A stretch of 60,837 bases of DNA, from positions 1-60,837 of the forward strand of contig DASRFK010000284.1 in the NCBI GenBank assembly GCA_035651635.1. Direction: 5' to 3'. The DNA is from JANXQE01 sp035651635 (GTDB lineage Bacteria; Verrucomicrobiota; Verrucomicrobiia; Limisphaerales; UBA8199). Made by a program: the position numbers and the translations under genes. The notes beneath the pieces were generated by a model, which worked only from the letters and a program-made list of their open reading frames with translations, did no database searches and was not told the origin of the DNA. Every line of letters starts with the position of its first letter. The first letter of the stretch is position 1. Shown piece by piece: positions 34,873-43,694 of this stretch.

Positions 34873-35310
34873 ATGTTGAAAAGCTCGATAGTGCCCTTTG
34901 TCACCGCGCTTGCATTGGCTGTCTCCATTGCTGCCTGTTCCAAGAAGCAGCCGGCTCCTGCGCCTGTTGCTCAAACTGAAACCGAGCAAACCAACGCTGC
35001 TCCTGCCGAAGCGCCTCAGGCGGACGCAACGCCCGCAGCTCCCTCCGGTCCTGTTTTTGATACCTCCCAATTTAGCGGAGATCCCAAGCAAGCCATGGCG
35101 GAAGCCGACGCTGCTTTCCGCCAGCGCGAATACGAAAAAGCAGTTCGAACGATGTTGGCGGTCCAACAGGCTCAGCTCAATGCACAACAAGCTGAGGCGG
35201 CTCGCCAACAAATGATCGCCCTCCAACGAAACCTGGCAAACGCGGCGGCCAGCGGGGATCCGAACGCGGTTCAGGCCGCCCAGATTTTGCGCGCCGCGCA
35301 CAGCCATTGA
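34873..35310 (+). CDS. Small predicted lipoprotein
   Basis: 145 aa. The signal peptide ends in the lipobox SIAAC, followed by KKQ. Residues 30-60 are a Pro/Ala-rich linker (PAPAPVAQTETEQTNAAPAEA). The rest is helical and Ala/Gln-rich (AMAEADAAFRQREYEKAVRTMLAVQQAQLNAQQAEAARQQM), possibly one tetratricopeptide-like hairpin or a coiled coil. I do not recognise a family. The ribosome site GGAGG lies 8 nt ahead of the ATG. Confidence 0.75.
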   Translation: MLKSSIVPFVTALALAVSIAACSKKQPAPAPVAQTETEQTNAAPAEAPQADATPAAPSGPVFDTSQFSGDPKQAMAEADAAFRQREYEKAVRTMLAVQQAQLNAQQAEAARQQMIALQRNLANAAASGDPNAVQAAQILRAAHSH

Positions 35311-35423
35311 TTTTGCCGGGCCGCCGCTGTGTCGCTGCGAACCTAACGAGTAATCGAGAGCTTTGCTCAGCTCGGTGAGGGAGCACAGCACCGAGGACCT
35401 GTGCAGCAACCCTGGGGGCCGCC

Positions 35424-36782
35424 CTACGCTCGTCTTAGCCGGGCCACATATGCGCCGTCCGTCGCGTCGTTGCAAGGGGCTAATTCCCGTTCACTCTCCA
35501 ACGTGAGCCACGGATTTTCTGCCAACAGCCTGTTAATCACCTGCCGGTTTTCCTCCGGCTCCAAACTGCACGTGCTGTAAACCAGGGTTCCTCCTGGCCG
35601 GACTAAGCCGGCAGCCTGGTGGAGTAACTCCAGCTGGGTTTTCTTCAATCGATCCATCTCTGCCGGAGAAATCCGCCAGCGCAGATCGATCCGTCGGCGC
35701 ATTACACCCGTATTCGAACAGGGCGCGTCGACCAAGACCCGGTCGAACAAGTGCGGAGTGCCGAGTGCGGAGTGCGGAACTGGGGAAGAATGCGGATTGG
35801 CGGACGAATTCGGAATGGCAGGCTGCGCTGCATTCCGCACTCCGCACTCCGCATTCCGCACTATAAGGGCTCCGAGTCGGGCGCAGTTTTGCTCGATGAG
35901 TTGCAGGCGTTCGGGGCTGGTGTCGTGCGCCACTAACTGGCCCTGGTTGGCCATAAGCTGAGCGATATAGGTCAGCTTCCCGCCAGGGGCCGCGCACAGG
36001 TCGAGCACCTTTTCTCCCGGCTTCGGATCGAGCTCATGCACCGCCAGCAGCGTGCTCGGGTCCTGAATGTAAAAGAAACCTTGTTGAAAACTGGATAGCC
36101 TGCGCAGCGGCGGATGCGACTTGAGCTCGAATACCAGGTTGTCCGCAAACCAATCGCGTCCAACAAAGTCGTACTCGACATTTTCATCGCGCCAAATCGG
36201 CAGCAGCTTTTCCGCGGCGATCTTGAGCGTGTTGATTCGGGCGAAGGTCGGCGGAGGGGTGTTGTTCCAGGCTAGCAGTTTTGCCGTGTTCTCCGGGCCC
36301 CAGCGCTCCTGCCATCGCCTGACCAGCCATTCAGGATGTGAGTAGCCGAGGGCCGGTTGGTTGTTCTTGAGGTCATTCAGCAGCTCCCGCGTGGCCTCGA
36401 ACTCGCGCAGATACCCGCGCAGTACCGCATTGATGAACCCCGCTTGCGGTCCAAACCCGCGGCGCTTGGCCAGCTCCACGGTCACATTTACGGCCGCATG
36501 ATTGGGAATCCGTTCGAGCCAGAAGATTTGGTACAGGCCCAACCGCAGCAGGTCCTGCAACGCGGCTCTTTGTTTCCGCTCGCCGGTCTTGCGCCCAATC
36601 AAAAAATCCAAGGTAGCTTGCCACCGGGTCACCCCATAAACCAATTCCTGGCACAGACCACGGTCAGCACTGTTCAATTGCGCCTGCCCCAAGGCCTGCT
36701 CCAGCAGGTCTTCGGTGAATTCCCTCGCCCCCCGGCGTCCCAGAACCTCAACCGCAATTTCTCTTGGTTTTTCCCCGCTCAC
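35424..36782 (-). CDS. rsmB: 16S rRNA m5C967 methyltransferase with an in-frame palindrome insertion
   Basis: 452 aa. The N-terminal NusB-like RNA-binding part has REIAVEVL, RGLCQELVYGVTRW, NHAAVNVTVELAKR and GFINAVLRGY. The catalytic domain has DLCAAPGGKLTYIAQ (AdoMet loop), VLVDAPCSNTGVMRR (first Cys) and VYSTCSLEPEENRQVI (second Cys). Between LGALI and LFDRV the sequence contains 37 residues (VRNAECGVRN...TPH) encoded by the palindrome at 35751-35861. A GTG at 36782 is chosen since a longer reading would invade the divergent gene. Confidence 0.92.
   Translation of the reverse strand: MSGEKPREIAVEVLGRRGAREFTEDLLEQALGQAQLNSADRGLCQELVYGVTRWQATLDFLIGRKTGERKQRAALQDLLRLGLYQIFWLERIPNHAAVNVTVELAKRRGFGPQAGFINAVLRGYLREFEATRELLNDLKNNQPALGYSHPEWLVRRWQERWGPENTAKLLAWNNTPPPTFARINTLKIAAEKLLPIWRDENVEYDFVGRDWFADNLVFELKSHPPLRRLSSFQQGFFYIQDPSTLLAVHELDPKPGEKVLDLCAAPGGKLTYIAQLMANQGQLVAHDTSPERLQLIEQNCARLGALIVRNAECGVRNAAQPAIPNSSANPHSSPVPHSALGTPHLFDRVLVDAPCSNTGVMRRRIDLRWRISPAEMDRLKKTQLELLHQAAGLVRPGGTLVYSTCSLEPEENRQVINRLLAENPWLTLESERELAPCNDATDGAYVARLRRA
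35751..35861. repeat. 111-bp palindromic element inside rsmB
   Basis: Left arm (35751-35778) and right arm (35834-35861) are inverted copies matching at 26 of 28 positions, built from GTGCGGAGTGCGGA units. The interior is 55 bp. The total is 111 bp, an exact 37 codons, so the reading frame is kept. Confidence 0.85.
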
Positions 36783-36833
36783 AATCTTTAATAAAGCTAT
36801 TCCGCGGGTGGGGCGCGAGCGATAAGATACCTT

Positions 36834-38678
36834 ATGAGAGAAGAATTCGAGAAAATGGCGACGGCCGGCAAGCTGGACCGGCGTCACATCGACGCGCTGG
36901 TCGAGTTGACCAACAGTGGCTTCTGCATGCACCGCAGCTGGGGCTTTGGCAAAATCCGCACCGTGGATACCGTCTTTGCCCGTTTCACCATCGATTTCAC
37001 GAATAAGCCCGGTCATACCATGGACCTGGCCTTTGCCGCCGAGTCGCTTAAACCCATTGCCAAGGATCATATTCTCGCGCGCAAAGCCGCGGACCTGGAA
37101 GGCTTGCGTCAGATGGCCGCCACCAATCACCTTGAATTGGTTAAATTGGTCCTCAACAGTTATGGCGGCAAGGCGACCACCGACCAGATCCAACAGGCGC
37201 TCGTGCCCGATGTCATTCGCGATGATTGGAAAAAATGGTGGGAAGCCGCCAAACGCGAGCTCAAGAAGGACGGTCATTTTCAAGTCCCGTTGAAGAAAAC
37301 CGAGCCCATCGTTTACCAGGTCAAAGAAGTGTCCCTCCAGGACCGGTTGCTCAGTGACTTTCGCGCCGCCAAGGGCCTCAAGGCGCGCTTGCTCGTGGCG
37401 GGCGAATTCCTCAAAAGCTCGGCTGACCTGGCCGATAAAACCGCCGCGGCCACCGAAGTCATTACCGCTTTTAACGCGGAGATCCCCAGTTACCAACGCA
37501 CCCAGCCGGCGGTGGCCCTGGAAGCCATGTTTGCCCGCGACGACTTACGCGAGATGGCCGGTCTGGCCCCGACGCCCGGAGAATTGGAAGCCAGTGCCAT
37601 CTGGTCCCAGGACTTGAAGCTCGGGCCGCTCATGGAGCAGCTCCCAGCCGCCAAGCACCGGCGCGCCCTGGAATCTTTCAAAGCTGCCAACCCGGAGCAC
37701 TGGACTGAAGTCCTCCGCAACACGCTCAATACGGTTTCAGCCAAGCTTTGCCGGGAGTTTGCCAGTCTGCTCATCCACGAAGGCAAGATGGATCAGCTCA
37801 AGGAAACCCTGGCCCGTCTGATCAGCCAGCATACGGCCAGCAGTGAATTGCTTCTTTGGCTCGCCAAAGAACGCAATGATTCCTACGCCGATATCCTCGG
37901 ACCCGAAGTCTTCCGCGCCATGCTCACCGCCATGGAACGCGACCAGTTTAACGAACGCCGCTCCAATCGCCTCCGCGACTTCATCCTGGACGACCAGGAA
38001 TTGCTGGTCGAGTTGATTGGTTCGGCTGACCTCGAGGTCATCAAGGATTTGACCCGCGCCTTGCAGCTTTCGCCCTCGTTCGATGATATGGACAAACGCT
38101 CGCTGCTGGCGCGCATTGTCAAAAGCTATCCCGCCATCCAATCGCTCATTTCGGGCGAGCAGTCCAAGCAGGAAACTCACTTGATCGTCTCGTGGGAAAG
38201 TCTCGAACGCCGCAAGAACGAGTACCGCGAGATGGTTGAGAAAAAAATTCCGGCCAACTCGAAGGAGATCGCCATCGCGCGCAGCTATGGCGACTTGCGC
38301 GAGAATCACGAGTACAAAGCCGCCAAAGAAATGCAAAAACTGCTCATGAAGCAGAAGTCTGAACTCGAAACGCAGTTGGTTCGCGCGCGCGGAACCGATT
38401 TTGCCAACGCCCGCACGGATACCGTCAGTATCGGAACGATCGTCCGCGCCACCGATCTCGAAGCCAATCTGCCGGAACAATTCACCATCCTCGGCGCTTG
38501 GGATTCCGACCCGGACAAAGGTATCGTCAGTTATCTCTCTCCCATGGCTCAAGCGCTCCTCAATCACAAAGTGGGCGACGAGGTCGAATTCGAGGTGCAC
38601 GGCCAACGCCATCATCATCGCATTGATGGAATCGAGCCCTATAAGGCCGCCGTCCCAGCCACGGTGGCCGTCCAATAG
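36834..38678 (+). CDS. Large GreA/GreB-type elongation factor with long N-terminal domain
   Basis: 614 aa. The last 150 residues match GreA: REMVEKKIPANSKEIAIARSYGDLRENHEYKAAKEMQKLLMKQKSELE is the coiled coil with the acidic loop D..EN.EY, followed by a FKBP-like domain (VSIGTIV, ILGAWDSDPDKGIVSYLSPMAQALL, GDEVEF). The 440-residue N-terminal part begins with a small beta domain (SGFCMHRSWGFGKI) and is mostly helical. Bacterial GreA is about 158 aa; chlamydial GreA has a similar long form. It probably rescues backtracked RNA polymerase; the extra domain is unexplained. Confidence 0.85.
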   Translation: MREEFEKMATAGKLDRRHIDALVELTNSGFCMHRSWGFGKIRTVDTVFARFTIDFTNKPGHTMDLAFAAESLKPIAKDHILARKAADLEGLRQMAATNHLELVKLVLNSYGGKATTDQIQQALVPDVIRDDWKKWWEAAKRELKKDGHFQVPLKKTEPIVYQVKEVSLQDRLLSDFRAAKGLKARLLVAGEFLKSSADLADKTAAATEVITAFNAEIPSYQRTQPAVALEAMFARDDLREMAGLAPTPGELEASAIWSQDLKLGPLMEQLPAAKHRRALESFKAANPEHWTEVLRNTLNTVSAKLCREFASLLIHEGKMDQLKETLARLISQHTASSELLLWLAKERNDSYADILGPEVFRAMLTAMERDQFNERRSNRLRDFILDDQELLVELIGSADLEVIKDLTRALQLSPSFDDMDKRSLLARIVKSYPAIQSLISGEQSKQETHLIVSWESLERRKNEYREMVEKKIPANSKEIAIARSYGDLRENHEYKAAKEMQKLLMKQKSELETQLVRARGTDFANARTDTVSIGTIVRATDLEANLPEQFTILGAWDSDPDKGIVSYLSPMAQALLNHKVGDEVEFEVHGQRHHHRIDGIEPYKAAVPATVAVQ

Positions 38679-38680
38679 CC

Positions 38681-39125
38681 CGGCGCGCGGACTTCCCAAG
38701 TCCGCAGCGACCCCCGAACTGTGGCTGGCGAAGCGCCAGGTTTGGCGTCAGTAGCTGATCGTACGTTCCTGCGGGCAAAATGCCCGCGCTCCGGCGCGCG
38801 GACTTCCCAAGTCCGCAGCGATCCCCGAACCGGGTCGGGCGAAGCGCCAGGTTTGGCGTCAGCAGGTGACCGGATGTTCCTGCGGGCAGAATGCCCGCGC
38901 TCCGGCGCGCGGACTTCCCAGGTCCGCAGCGACCCCCGAACTGTGGCTGGCGAAGCGCCAGGTTTGACGTCAGCAGGTGATCGGACGTTCCTGCGGGCAA
39001 AATGCCCGCGCTCCGGCGCGCGGACTTCCCAAGTCCGCAGCGACCCCCGAACTGTGGCTGGCGAAGCGCCAGGTTTGGCGTCAGCAGGTGATCGGACGTT
39101 TCCTGCGGGCAAAATGCCCGCGCTC
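38681..39125. repeat. Tandem array of four 111-bp hairpin units upstream of the RAYT
   Basis: Units start at 38681, 38792, 38903 and 39014. Each contains GCGGACTTCCCAAGTCCGC, a GGCGAAGCGCC mini-hairpin in most copies, and GCGGGCAAAATGCCCGC. On the minus strand the last one is preceded by GGAG (GGAGCGCGGGCATTTTGCCC). Copies differ at few positions. The array starts 3 nt after the GreA-like stop. The remaining 90 nt to the RAYT hold nothing I recognise. Confidence 0.92.
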
Positions 39126-39215
39126 CGGCCCAGAATGCTCGCGCCCCGCTCCTTTCATAATGCTTATCCGTTCTATTTAATTGATTAGCTATGCCGATGT
39201 GGCCATGATTGGCAC

Positions 39216-39935
39216 ATGGCCGACCTCAAACGACGCCTGCCCTCTCCGCCTTACAACCCTGGTCTCGGCAAGTTGGTTTCGGGTAAATGCGTTTGGGATG
39301 GCTTGGCGAAGCCTGGCGATAAAAAGGCGGGATTCCGCGGCTGGCATGAGCGTGGCTACCTTCCACACCGGGACTCCCCTGAATTAACTCAGTTTATCAC
39401 CTTCCATTTGAGGGATGCTTTCCCCCGGGTCCTTCGTTCTGAATGGGCTGCCTTATTGAAAATCGAGAACAATCGCGAGCGTCGCAAAGTCATTGAAGCT
39501 TATCTGGACAAAGGCCGCGGAGAATCGTGGCTGCGAGATCCTGAGATCGCTGGCATCTGTGAGAAAGCCCTTCGCTGGTTTGATGAAGCGCGGTATCAGC
39601 TGAAAGCATGGTGCCTTATGCCAAACCACGTGCACGTCCTCGTTGAGGTCACGACCGTGCCAATGTCCGAATTTGTAAAGAGTTGGAAAGCTCACACCGC
39701 GCGCGAGGCAAATCGCTTGTTGCAGCGGCAAGGAACGAGCTTCTGGGCGGATGACTATTGGGATACGTACATGCGCGACAGCGACCATGAGCAGCGTGTG
39801 GCTCACTACATCGAAAACAATCCCGTGAAGGCCGGCCTGGCGCGCTTACCTGCTGATTGGCAGTGGAGCAGCGCCCGGTTTCGGGATTCCTTTAGCAAGC
39901 TTCGGGTGCCCGCGCTCCGGCGCGCGGACTTCTGA
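39216..39935 (+). mobile_element. REP-associated tyrosine transposase (RAYT), intact
   Basis: 239 aa. The Y1/HUH transposase signs are WCLMPNHVHVLVE (HVH at 138-140) and, in the C-terminal helix, RVAHYIENNPVKAGL with the catalytic Tyr probably at 198. FWADDYWDTYMRD is the usual preceding block. Family knowledge: RAYTs bind and cut REP hairpins with a GTAG/GGAG foot and are often domesticated. It sits between two arrays of 111-bp hairpin units. The last residues (VPALRRADF) and the stop codon are already repeat DNA. There is an N-terminal extension of about 50 residues. Confidence 0.93.
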
Positions 39936-40139
39936 AGTCCGCAGCGATTCACGAAGTGGTTCCGGCGAAGCGCTAGGTTTGGCGTCAGTAGGTGATCGGA
40001 CGTTCCTGCGGGCAGAATGCCCGCGCTCCGGCGCGCGGACTTCCCAAGTCCGCAGCGATGCACGAAGCGGTTCCGGTGAAGGGTCAGGTTTGGCATCAAC
40101 TGGTTGTCGTTGGTTGCTGCGGGCAGGATGCCCGCGCGC
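39918..40139. repeat. Two 111-bp hairpin units downstream of the RAYT
   Basis: Units begin at 39918 and 40029, with the same order of hairpins as the upstream array. In the first unit CCC is TCTG, which supplies the TGA stop of the transposase. The second unit has drifted (GGGTCAGG, GCGGGCAGGATGCCCGC). The following 75 nt to the next start codon hold a short spacer and a ribosome site. Confidence 0.9.
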
Positions 40140-40215
40140 CGACCCCCTTGAATCCTCGAAATCCTGGTGTATGCTAGCTGGACTACCATCGCACCGTAAC
40201 CAGGAGATTCGTCAT

Positions 40216-40524
40216 ATGGTTTATGCAGACGACCCGGCCGGCGAAGGAAGAACCGAACCTATCGGTCCAGCCTCGATTCTGATCGCACGCGAGGATTTCT
40301 GGGCGGACACGTGCCGCGATACGCCCCAGATGCAGCATCCGTCGCATGATGTGGTTGAGCTTTATCGCAGATACGGCTGCCGTTTCTGCACTCCTGGGCG
40401 CCAGCAAATCCAGTACGTGTTGACGGCGCTGGATTCCGCAGTGGCCGGTTGGGAGAAACAGCACCCGGAACTGTTTTACCAGACGCTGGAACTCAACTAT
40501 CCCGAACTGGTCAAACGCGGTTGA
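40216..40524 (+). CDS. Hypothetical 102-aa protein
   Basis: Starts with an ATG preceded by AGGAG 10 nt upstream. No signal peptide or membrane helix. A central CRFC pair in RRYGCRFCTPGRQQ could bind metal, but only two cysteines occur there. The remainder (VLTALDSAVAGWEKQHPELFYQTLELNYPELV) is helical. I do not recognise the family. It converges with the prepilin gene at 40534, with only 9 nt between the stops. Confidence 0.65.
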   Translation: MVYADDPAGEGRTEPIGPASILIAREDFWADTCRDTPQMQHPSHDVVELYRRYGCRFCTPGRQQIQYVLTALDSAVAGWEKQHPELFYQTLELNYPELVKRG

Positions 40525-40533
40525 AACGGTGAT

Positions 40534-41292
40534 CTACGGCTGCAAGCTGGCAAGCGGCAGCGCGTACTTGAGCCGATCCGGATCCCGCACGCACCACCAA
40601 TTCAATGGATTGACCGAACGTCCAAATTTGAGGAATCGCACGCTGCCATCCGCGCAGCCGAAGTTCGCTCCCCCTGAGCGGGTCGGGGTCAGGTAGTTGG
40701 AATGGGTGCCGTGCTGGATTTTGTCGGTGAGGTTGTCTCCCGTGTCGAACAGATCCATCCAATAATCCTGGGCGTCATGCCGTTTCTCGCCCCAAACAAC
40801 GGTTTCCGATGGTTTGACGATACTCGTTTCTTTCATCGAGAATTCCTGCCGCGGGTTGCTCGCAATGGCGGCCGGGAAGTAATCGTTCCAGCCGTTCATC
40901 ATGTAGCTGCGCAGGGAATTGTCGGCAAAATACTTTGGGCTGGTTGCTCCCAGATTGGCGGGCGGGACGCCACGTTTCAGGTCGGTCGGACAAGCCAGCA
41001 GGTTCGTGTTTCGATAAATCTCCAACAATTCCGTGGGCCAGCGGACCACGTCGCTACGAGGCGGAAATAGACCACGGTTTTGGTCCATATACAACTGCAC
41101 CGCCAACTGCAGTTCCTTAAGATTGTTGAGGCATTTGACCCGATTTGCACCTTCTTTGGCTCGGGATAAGGCCGGCAATAGCAGCGCAGCCAGGATCGCA
41201 ATAATGGCGATCACCACGAGTAGTTCAATCAGCGTGAAGGCCGTTTCCCGATTCGACGGCGCAGGGCGAGGGGGTAGGGGCTTTGGGCTCAT
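40534..41292 (-). CDS. Type IV prepilin-like protein
   Basis: 252 aa. ETAFTLIELLVVIAIIAILAALLLPALSRAK is the leader and helix. Next come VKCLNNLKELQLAVQLYMDQNRGLFP and LLACPTDLKRGVPP. The C-terminal GGANFGCADGSVRFLKFG keeps the ADG of the H-X9-DG motif, though the His position is Arg. ATG start. Same family as the genes at 8532 and 34029. Possibly a surface or secretion pseudopilin; the function is unknown. Confidence 0.88.
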   Translation of the reverse strand: MSPKPLPPRPAPSNRETAFTLIELLVVIAIIAILAALLLPALSRAKEGANRVKCLNNLKELQLAVQLYMDQNRGLFPPRSDVVRWPTELLEIYRNTNLLACPTDLKRGVPPANLGATSPKYFADNSLRSYMMNGWNDYFPAAIASNPRQEFSMKETSIVKPSETVVWGEKRHDAQDYWMDLFDTGDNLTDKIQHGTHSNYLTPTRSGGANFGCADGSVRFLKFGRSVNPLNWWCVRDPDRLKYALPLASLQP

Positions 41293-41409
41293 CCGACAGC
41301 TCCAGCATCCCCGTCACACTTGATTGAGGCAAGAGAAAACCCGCTGAGTGGCTGTGTCATCGTAATGCAACCCCGGGACTCGGAACATTCGATGCGAGCC
41401 TCGGCCTGT

Positions 41410-41520
41410 CATTAACACCGTGCTTCAGCGCGGTGCATTGTAGTGGCACGCATTTAAGCCGTTTGAAACGGCTTCCATTCGTCGGACGCCATTCACCGGG
41501 CTCAAGCCGCGGTGTTGATG
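41410..41520. repeat. Composite inverted repeat upstream of the GH15 gene
   Basis: The outer arms CATTAACACCGTGCTTCAGC and, from the other strand, CATCAACACCGCGGCTTGAG enclose an inner AAGCCGTTTGAAACGGCTT hairpin. The total is 111 bp. Confidence 0.65.
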
Positions 41521-41591
41521 AGAGTGGACTTGGTCATCGATTCTCAGGATCAGAGCGGTCCAACATTCTCAGTGAATTCACCAAAGCGGAA

Positions 41592-41632
41592 GGAGCCTGC
41601 CCTGGGGTGTTTTACCCCAGGCTCGAGCAGGC
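41592..41632. repeat. GGAG-type hairpin ahead of GH15
   Basis: GGAGCCTGCC followed by CCTGGGGTGTTTTACCCCAG and a final CTCGAGCAGG. GGAG stands at the foot of a nested stem. It lies about 55 nt upstream of the GH15 ATG, so it would be in the leader. Apart from this and the preceding element, the 41293-41686 gap shows nothing. Confidence 0.55.
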
Positions 41633-41686
41633 AAACAATTTGCCCGGCAGTTGGCGGCCACCTAACTTAATCCTGGGCTGGAGCTC

Positions 41687-43501
41687 ATGCCACCGCTGAA
41701 ATACAAACCAATTGAGAGCTACGGTCTGATTGGAGATTTGGAGACCATTGCGCTGGTGGGCATGGACGGGTCGATCGATTTCATGTGTCTGCCGCAATTT
41801 GACTCCCCGTCGATTTTCTGCGCCCTGCTCGATTCTCGGCGGGGCGGCTCCTTTTCATTGGCGCCCGTCATCAGCAAACCGACCCATAAACAACTTTATC
41901 TCCCCGATTCCAATGTCTTGCTGACTCATTTCCTGGCTGAAGCCGGCATGGCCGAGGTATCGGACTTCATGCCCATCGCCGGCCTGGGCCATTCCCACGG
42001 CCTCATCCGTCGCGCCAAGTGTATTCGCGGCGATGTGCCTTTTCGCATGGTCTGCGCGCCCCGCTTTGATTACGGCAGGGCCACGCATCGCGTTCATAAG
42101 AAATCTCGCGAAGTGATTTTTATCAGTGACGGCCCGGATAAAACCGCGTTGCGCCTGCGCAGCGAGGTCCCGTTGCGGGTGGTTAACGGCGATGCGCTCG
42201 CCGAGTTCAAACTGCGTTCGGGCGAAAAAGCCACCTTCATTTTGGAAGATGCCAGTCAGAAAGGCGAATCGCCTTCGGCCGCACCCGACTACGCCGTGAA
42301 GGCGTTTAAAGAGACGATGGATTTCTGGCGCAATTGGATTCAGCGTTCCCAGTACCGCGGGCGTTGGCGCAACATGGTGAATCGTTCGGCGCTCACGCTT
42401 AAATTGTTAACTTCGGCCCGGCATGGTTCGGTGGTCGCTTCCGCCACCTTTGGGCTGCCGGAAGAAATTGGCGGGGTACGCAATTGGGATTACCGATATA
42501 CCTGGATCCGGGATGCCTCTTTCACGATGTATGCCCTGATGCGCCTCGGGTATACCGAAGAAGCCACGGCATTTATGCGTTGGATCGAGGCCCGTTGCGC
42601 CGAACTCAAGGACCACATGCCTTTGCAGGTTATGTATGCCGTTGATGGCCGCCAAAATCTTCAGGAAAACATTCTGCCGCACTTCGAGGGCTATCGCCGA
42701 TCACGCCCGGTCCGGATCGGCAACGGCGCGCACGATCAGCTTCAGCTCGATATCTACGGTGAGTTAATGGATTCGGTTTACCTGTACAACAAATTCGGCG
42801 AGCCGATTTCCTATGATTTCTGGCTGAACCTGACCCGCTTGATTGATTGGGTTTGCGAAAACTGGCAACGGCCGGACGAAGGCATTTGGGAAGTTCGAGG
42901 CGGCGCGCATGAATTTCTCTATTCGCGGGTCATGTGCTGGGTGGCGCTCGACCGCGGTATTCGCCTGGCGCAAAAAAGGTCGTTTCCCGCCCCCATGCTG
43001 CGCTGGTTGCAGATCCGGGATCAAATTTACCGCGATGTTTACGAGACGTTTTGGGATCGCGATTTGCAAACGTTCGTCCAGTTCAAGGGCAGCAAGACCG
43101 TTGACGCTTCGGCCTTATTGATGCCCCTGGTCAAGTTCATCGGCCCCAGCGATCCGCGCTGGCGCTCGACTCTTGCCTTCATCAACCGCAACCTGGTCGA
43201 GGATTCGCTCGTTTACCGCTATAATATCATCCAAGGCGCCGACACCGGGTTCCCCGGCGGCGAGGGCACCTTCTCCATGTGTTCCTTTTGGAATGTAGAG
43301 TGCCTGGCGCGCGGGGGAGATCTCAAACTGGCCCGATTACATTTCGAAAAAACCCTCGGGTACGCCAATCACCTGGGCCTTTATTCGGAGGAATTGGGCC
43401 TGGCTGGCGAGCAGCTTGGCAATTTTCCTCAGGCCTTTACCCATCTGGGCCTGATCAGCGCCGCCCACCTGCTCGATGAGAAACTGGGCGACTTGGTCTA
43501 A
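41687..43501 (+). CDS. Glycoside hydrolase family 15 (glucoamylase/trehalase-like)
   Basis: 604 aa, the bacterial glucoamylase/trehalase-like type. The N-terminal beta domain starts YKPIESYGLIGDLETIALVGMDGSIDFMCLPQFDSPSIF. The (alpha/alpha)6 barrel has RNWDYRYTWIRDASFTMYALMRLGY, ENWQRPDEGIWEVRGG (catalytic acid Glu in the EGIWE motif) and, near the end, GLYSEELG (catalytic base Glu). It may cleave trehalose or alpha-glucans. No signal peptide, so cytoplasmic. The stop TAA overlaps the TIR of the element at 43501. Confidence 0.93.
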   Translation: MPPLKYKPIESYGLIGDLETIALVGMDGSIDFMCLPQFDSPSIFCALLDSRRGGSFSLAPVISKPTHKQLYLPDSNVLLTHFLAEAGMAEVSDFMPIAGLGHSHGLIRRAKCIRGDVPFRMVCAPRFDYGRATHRVHKKSREVIFISDGPDKTALRLRSEVPLRVVNGDALAEFKLRSGEKATFILEDASQKGESPSAAPDYAVKAFKETMDFWRNWIQRSQYRGRWRNMVNRSALTLKLLTSARHGSVVASATFGLPEEIGGVRNWDYRYTWIRDASFTMYALMRLGYTEEATAFMRWIEARCAELKDHMPLQVMYAVDGRQNLQENILPHFEGYRRSRPVRIGNGAHDQLQLDIYGELMDSVYLYNKFGEPISYDFWLNLTRLIDWVCENWQRPDEGIWEVRGGAHEFLYSRVMCWVALDRGIRLAQKRSFPAPMLRWLQIRDQIYRDVYETFWDRDLQTFVQFKGSKTVDASALLMPLVKFIGPSDPRWRSTLAFINRNLVEDSLVYRYNIIQGADTGFPGGEGTFSMCSFWNVECLARGGDLKLARLHFEKTLGYANHLGLYSEELGLAGEQLGNFPQAFTHLGLISAAHLLDEKLGDLV

Positions 43502-43623
43502 GAGCGTGTTTTAAAACATGGGCTTAGGCCTGGTACCCGGGTTTGGAGTCCCGCCTTCAGGCGGTTTTGGCGCCGGGCCGCCTAAAGGCGGGACTCCAAA
43601 CCGAATTTTAAAAAACACGCTCT
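43501..43623. repeat. TIR-bounded REP element, copy 4 (GGAG interior)
   Basis: The ends are AGAGCGTGTTTTAA (43501-43514) and its inverted copy AAAAAACACGCTCT (43610-43623). The interior is a head-to-head pair of GGAGTCCCGCCT(T/G)... hairpins (43545-43597). It shares the TIRs, but not the interior, with copies 1-3. Confidence 0.78.
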
Positions 43624-43694
43624 AACGCAAACCTTTGACATGCGCTGTTTTTGCTCCAGATTGATTTCAGGGCAGTCCAGATGCCCGACTACGA

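Noticed and set aside
36783..37496. Longer N-terminal reading of rsmB
   Set aside because: It would cross the start of the divergent GreA-like gene; the extra sequence does not resemble RsmB or NusB.
38681..39125. Possible CRISPR array
   Set aside because: The units are 111 bp with nearly identical spacers, no short repeat/variable spacer pattern, and no cas genes.
38560..39188. Long open frames on both strands across the 111-bp array, encoding 37-residue repeats
   Set aside because: The period is divisible by three, so several frames stay open automatically; the peptides have no start context and no family resemblance.
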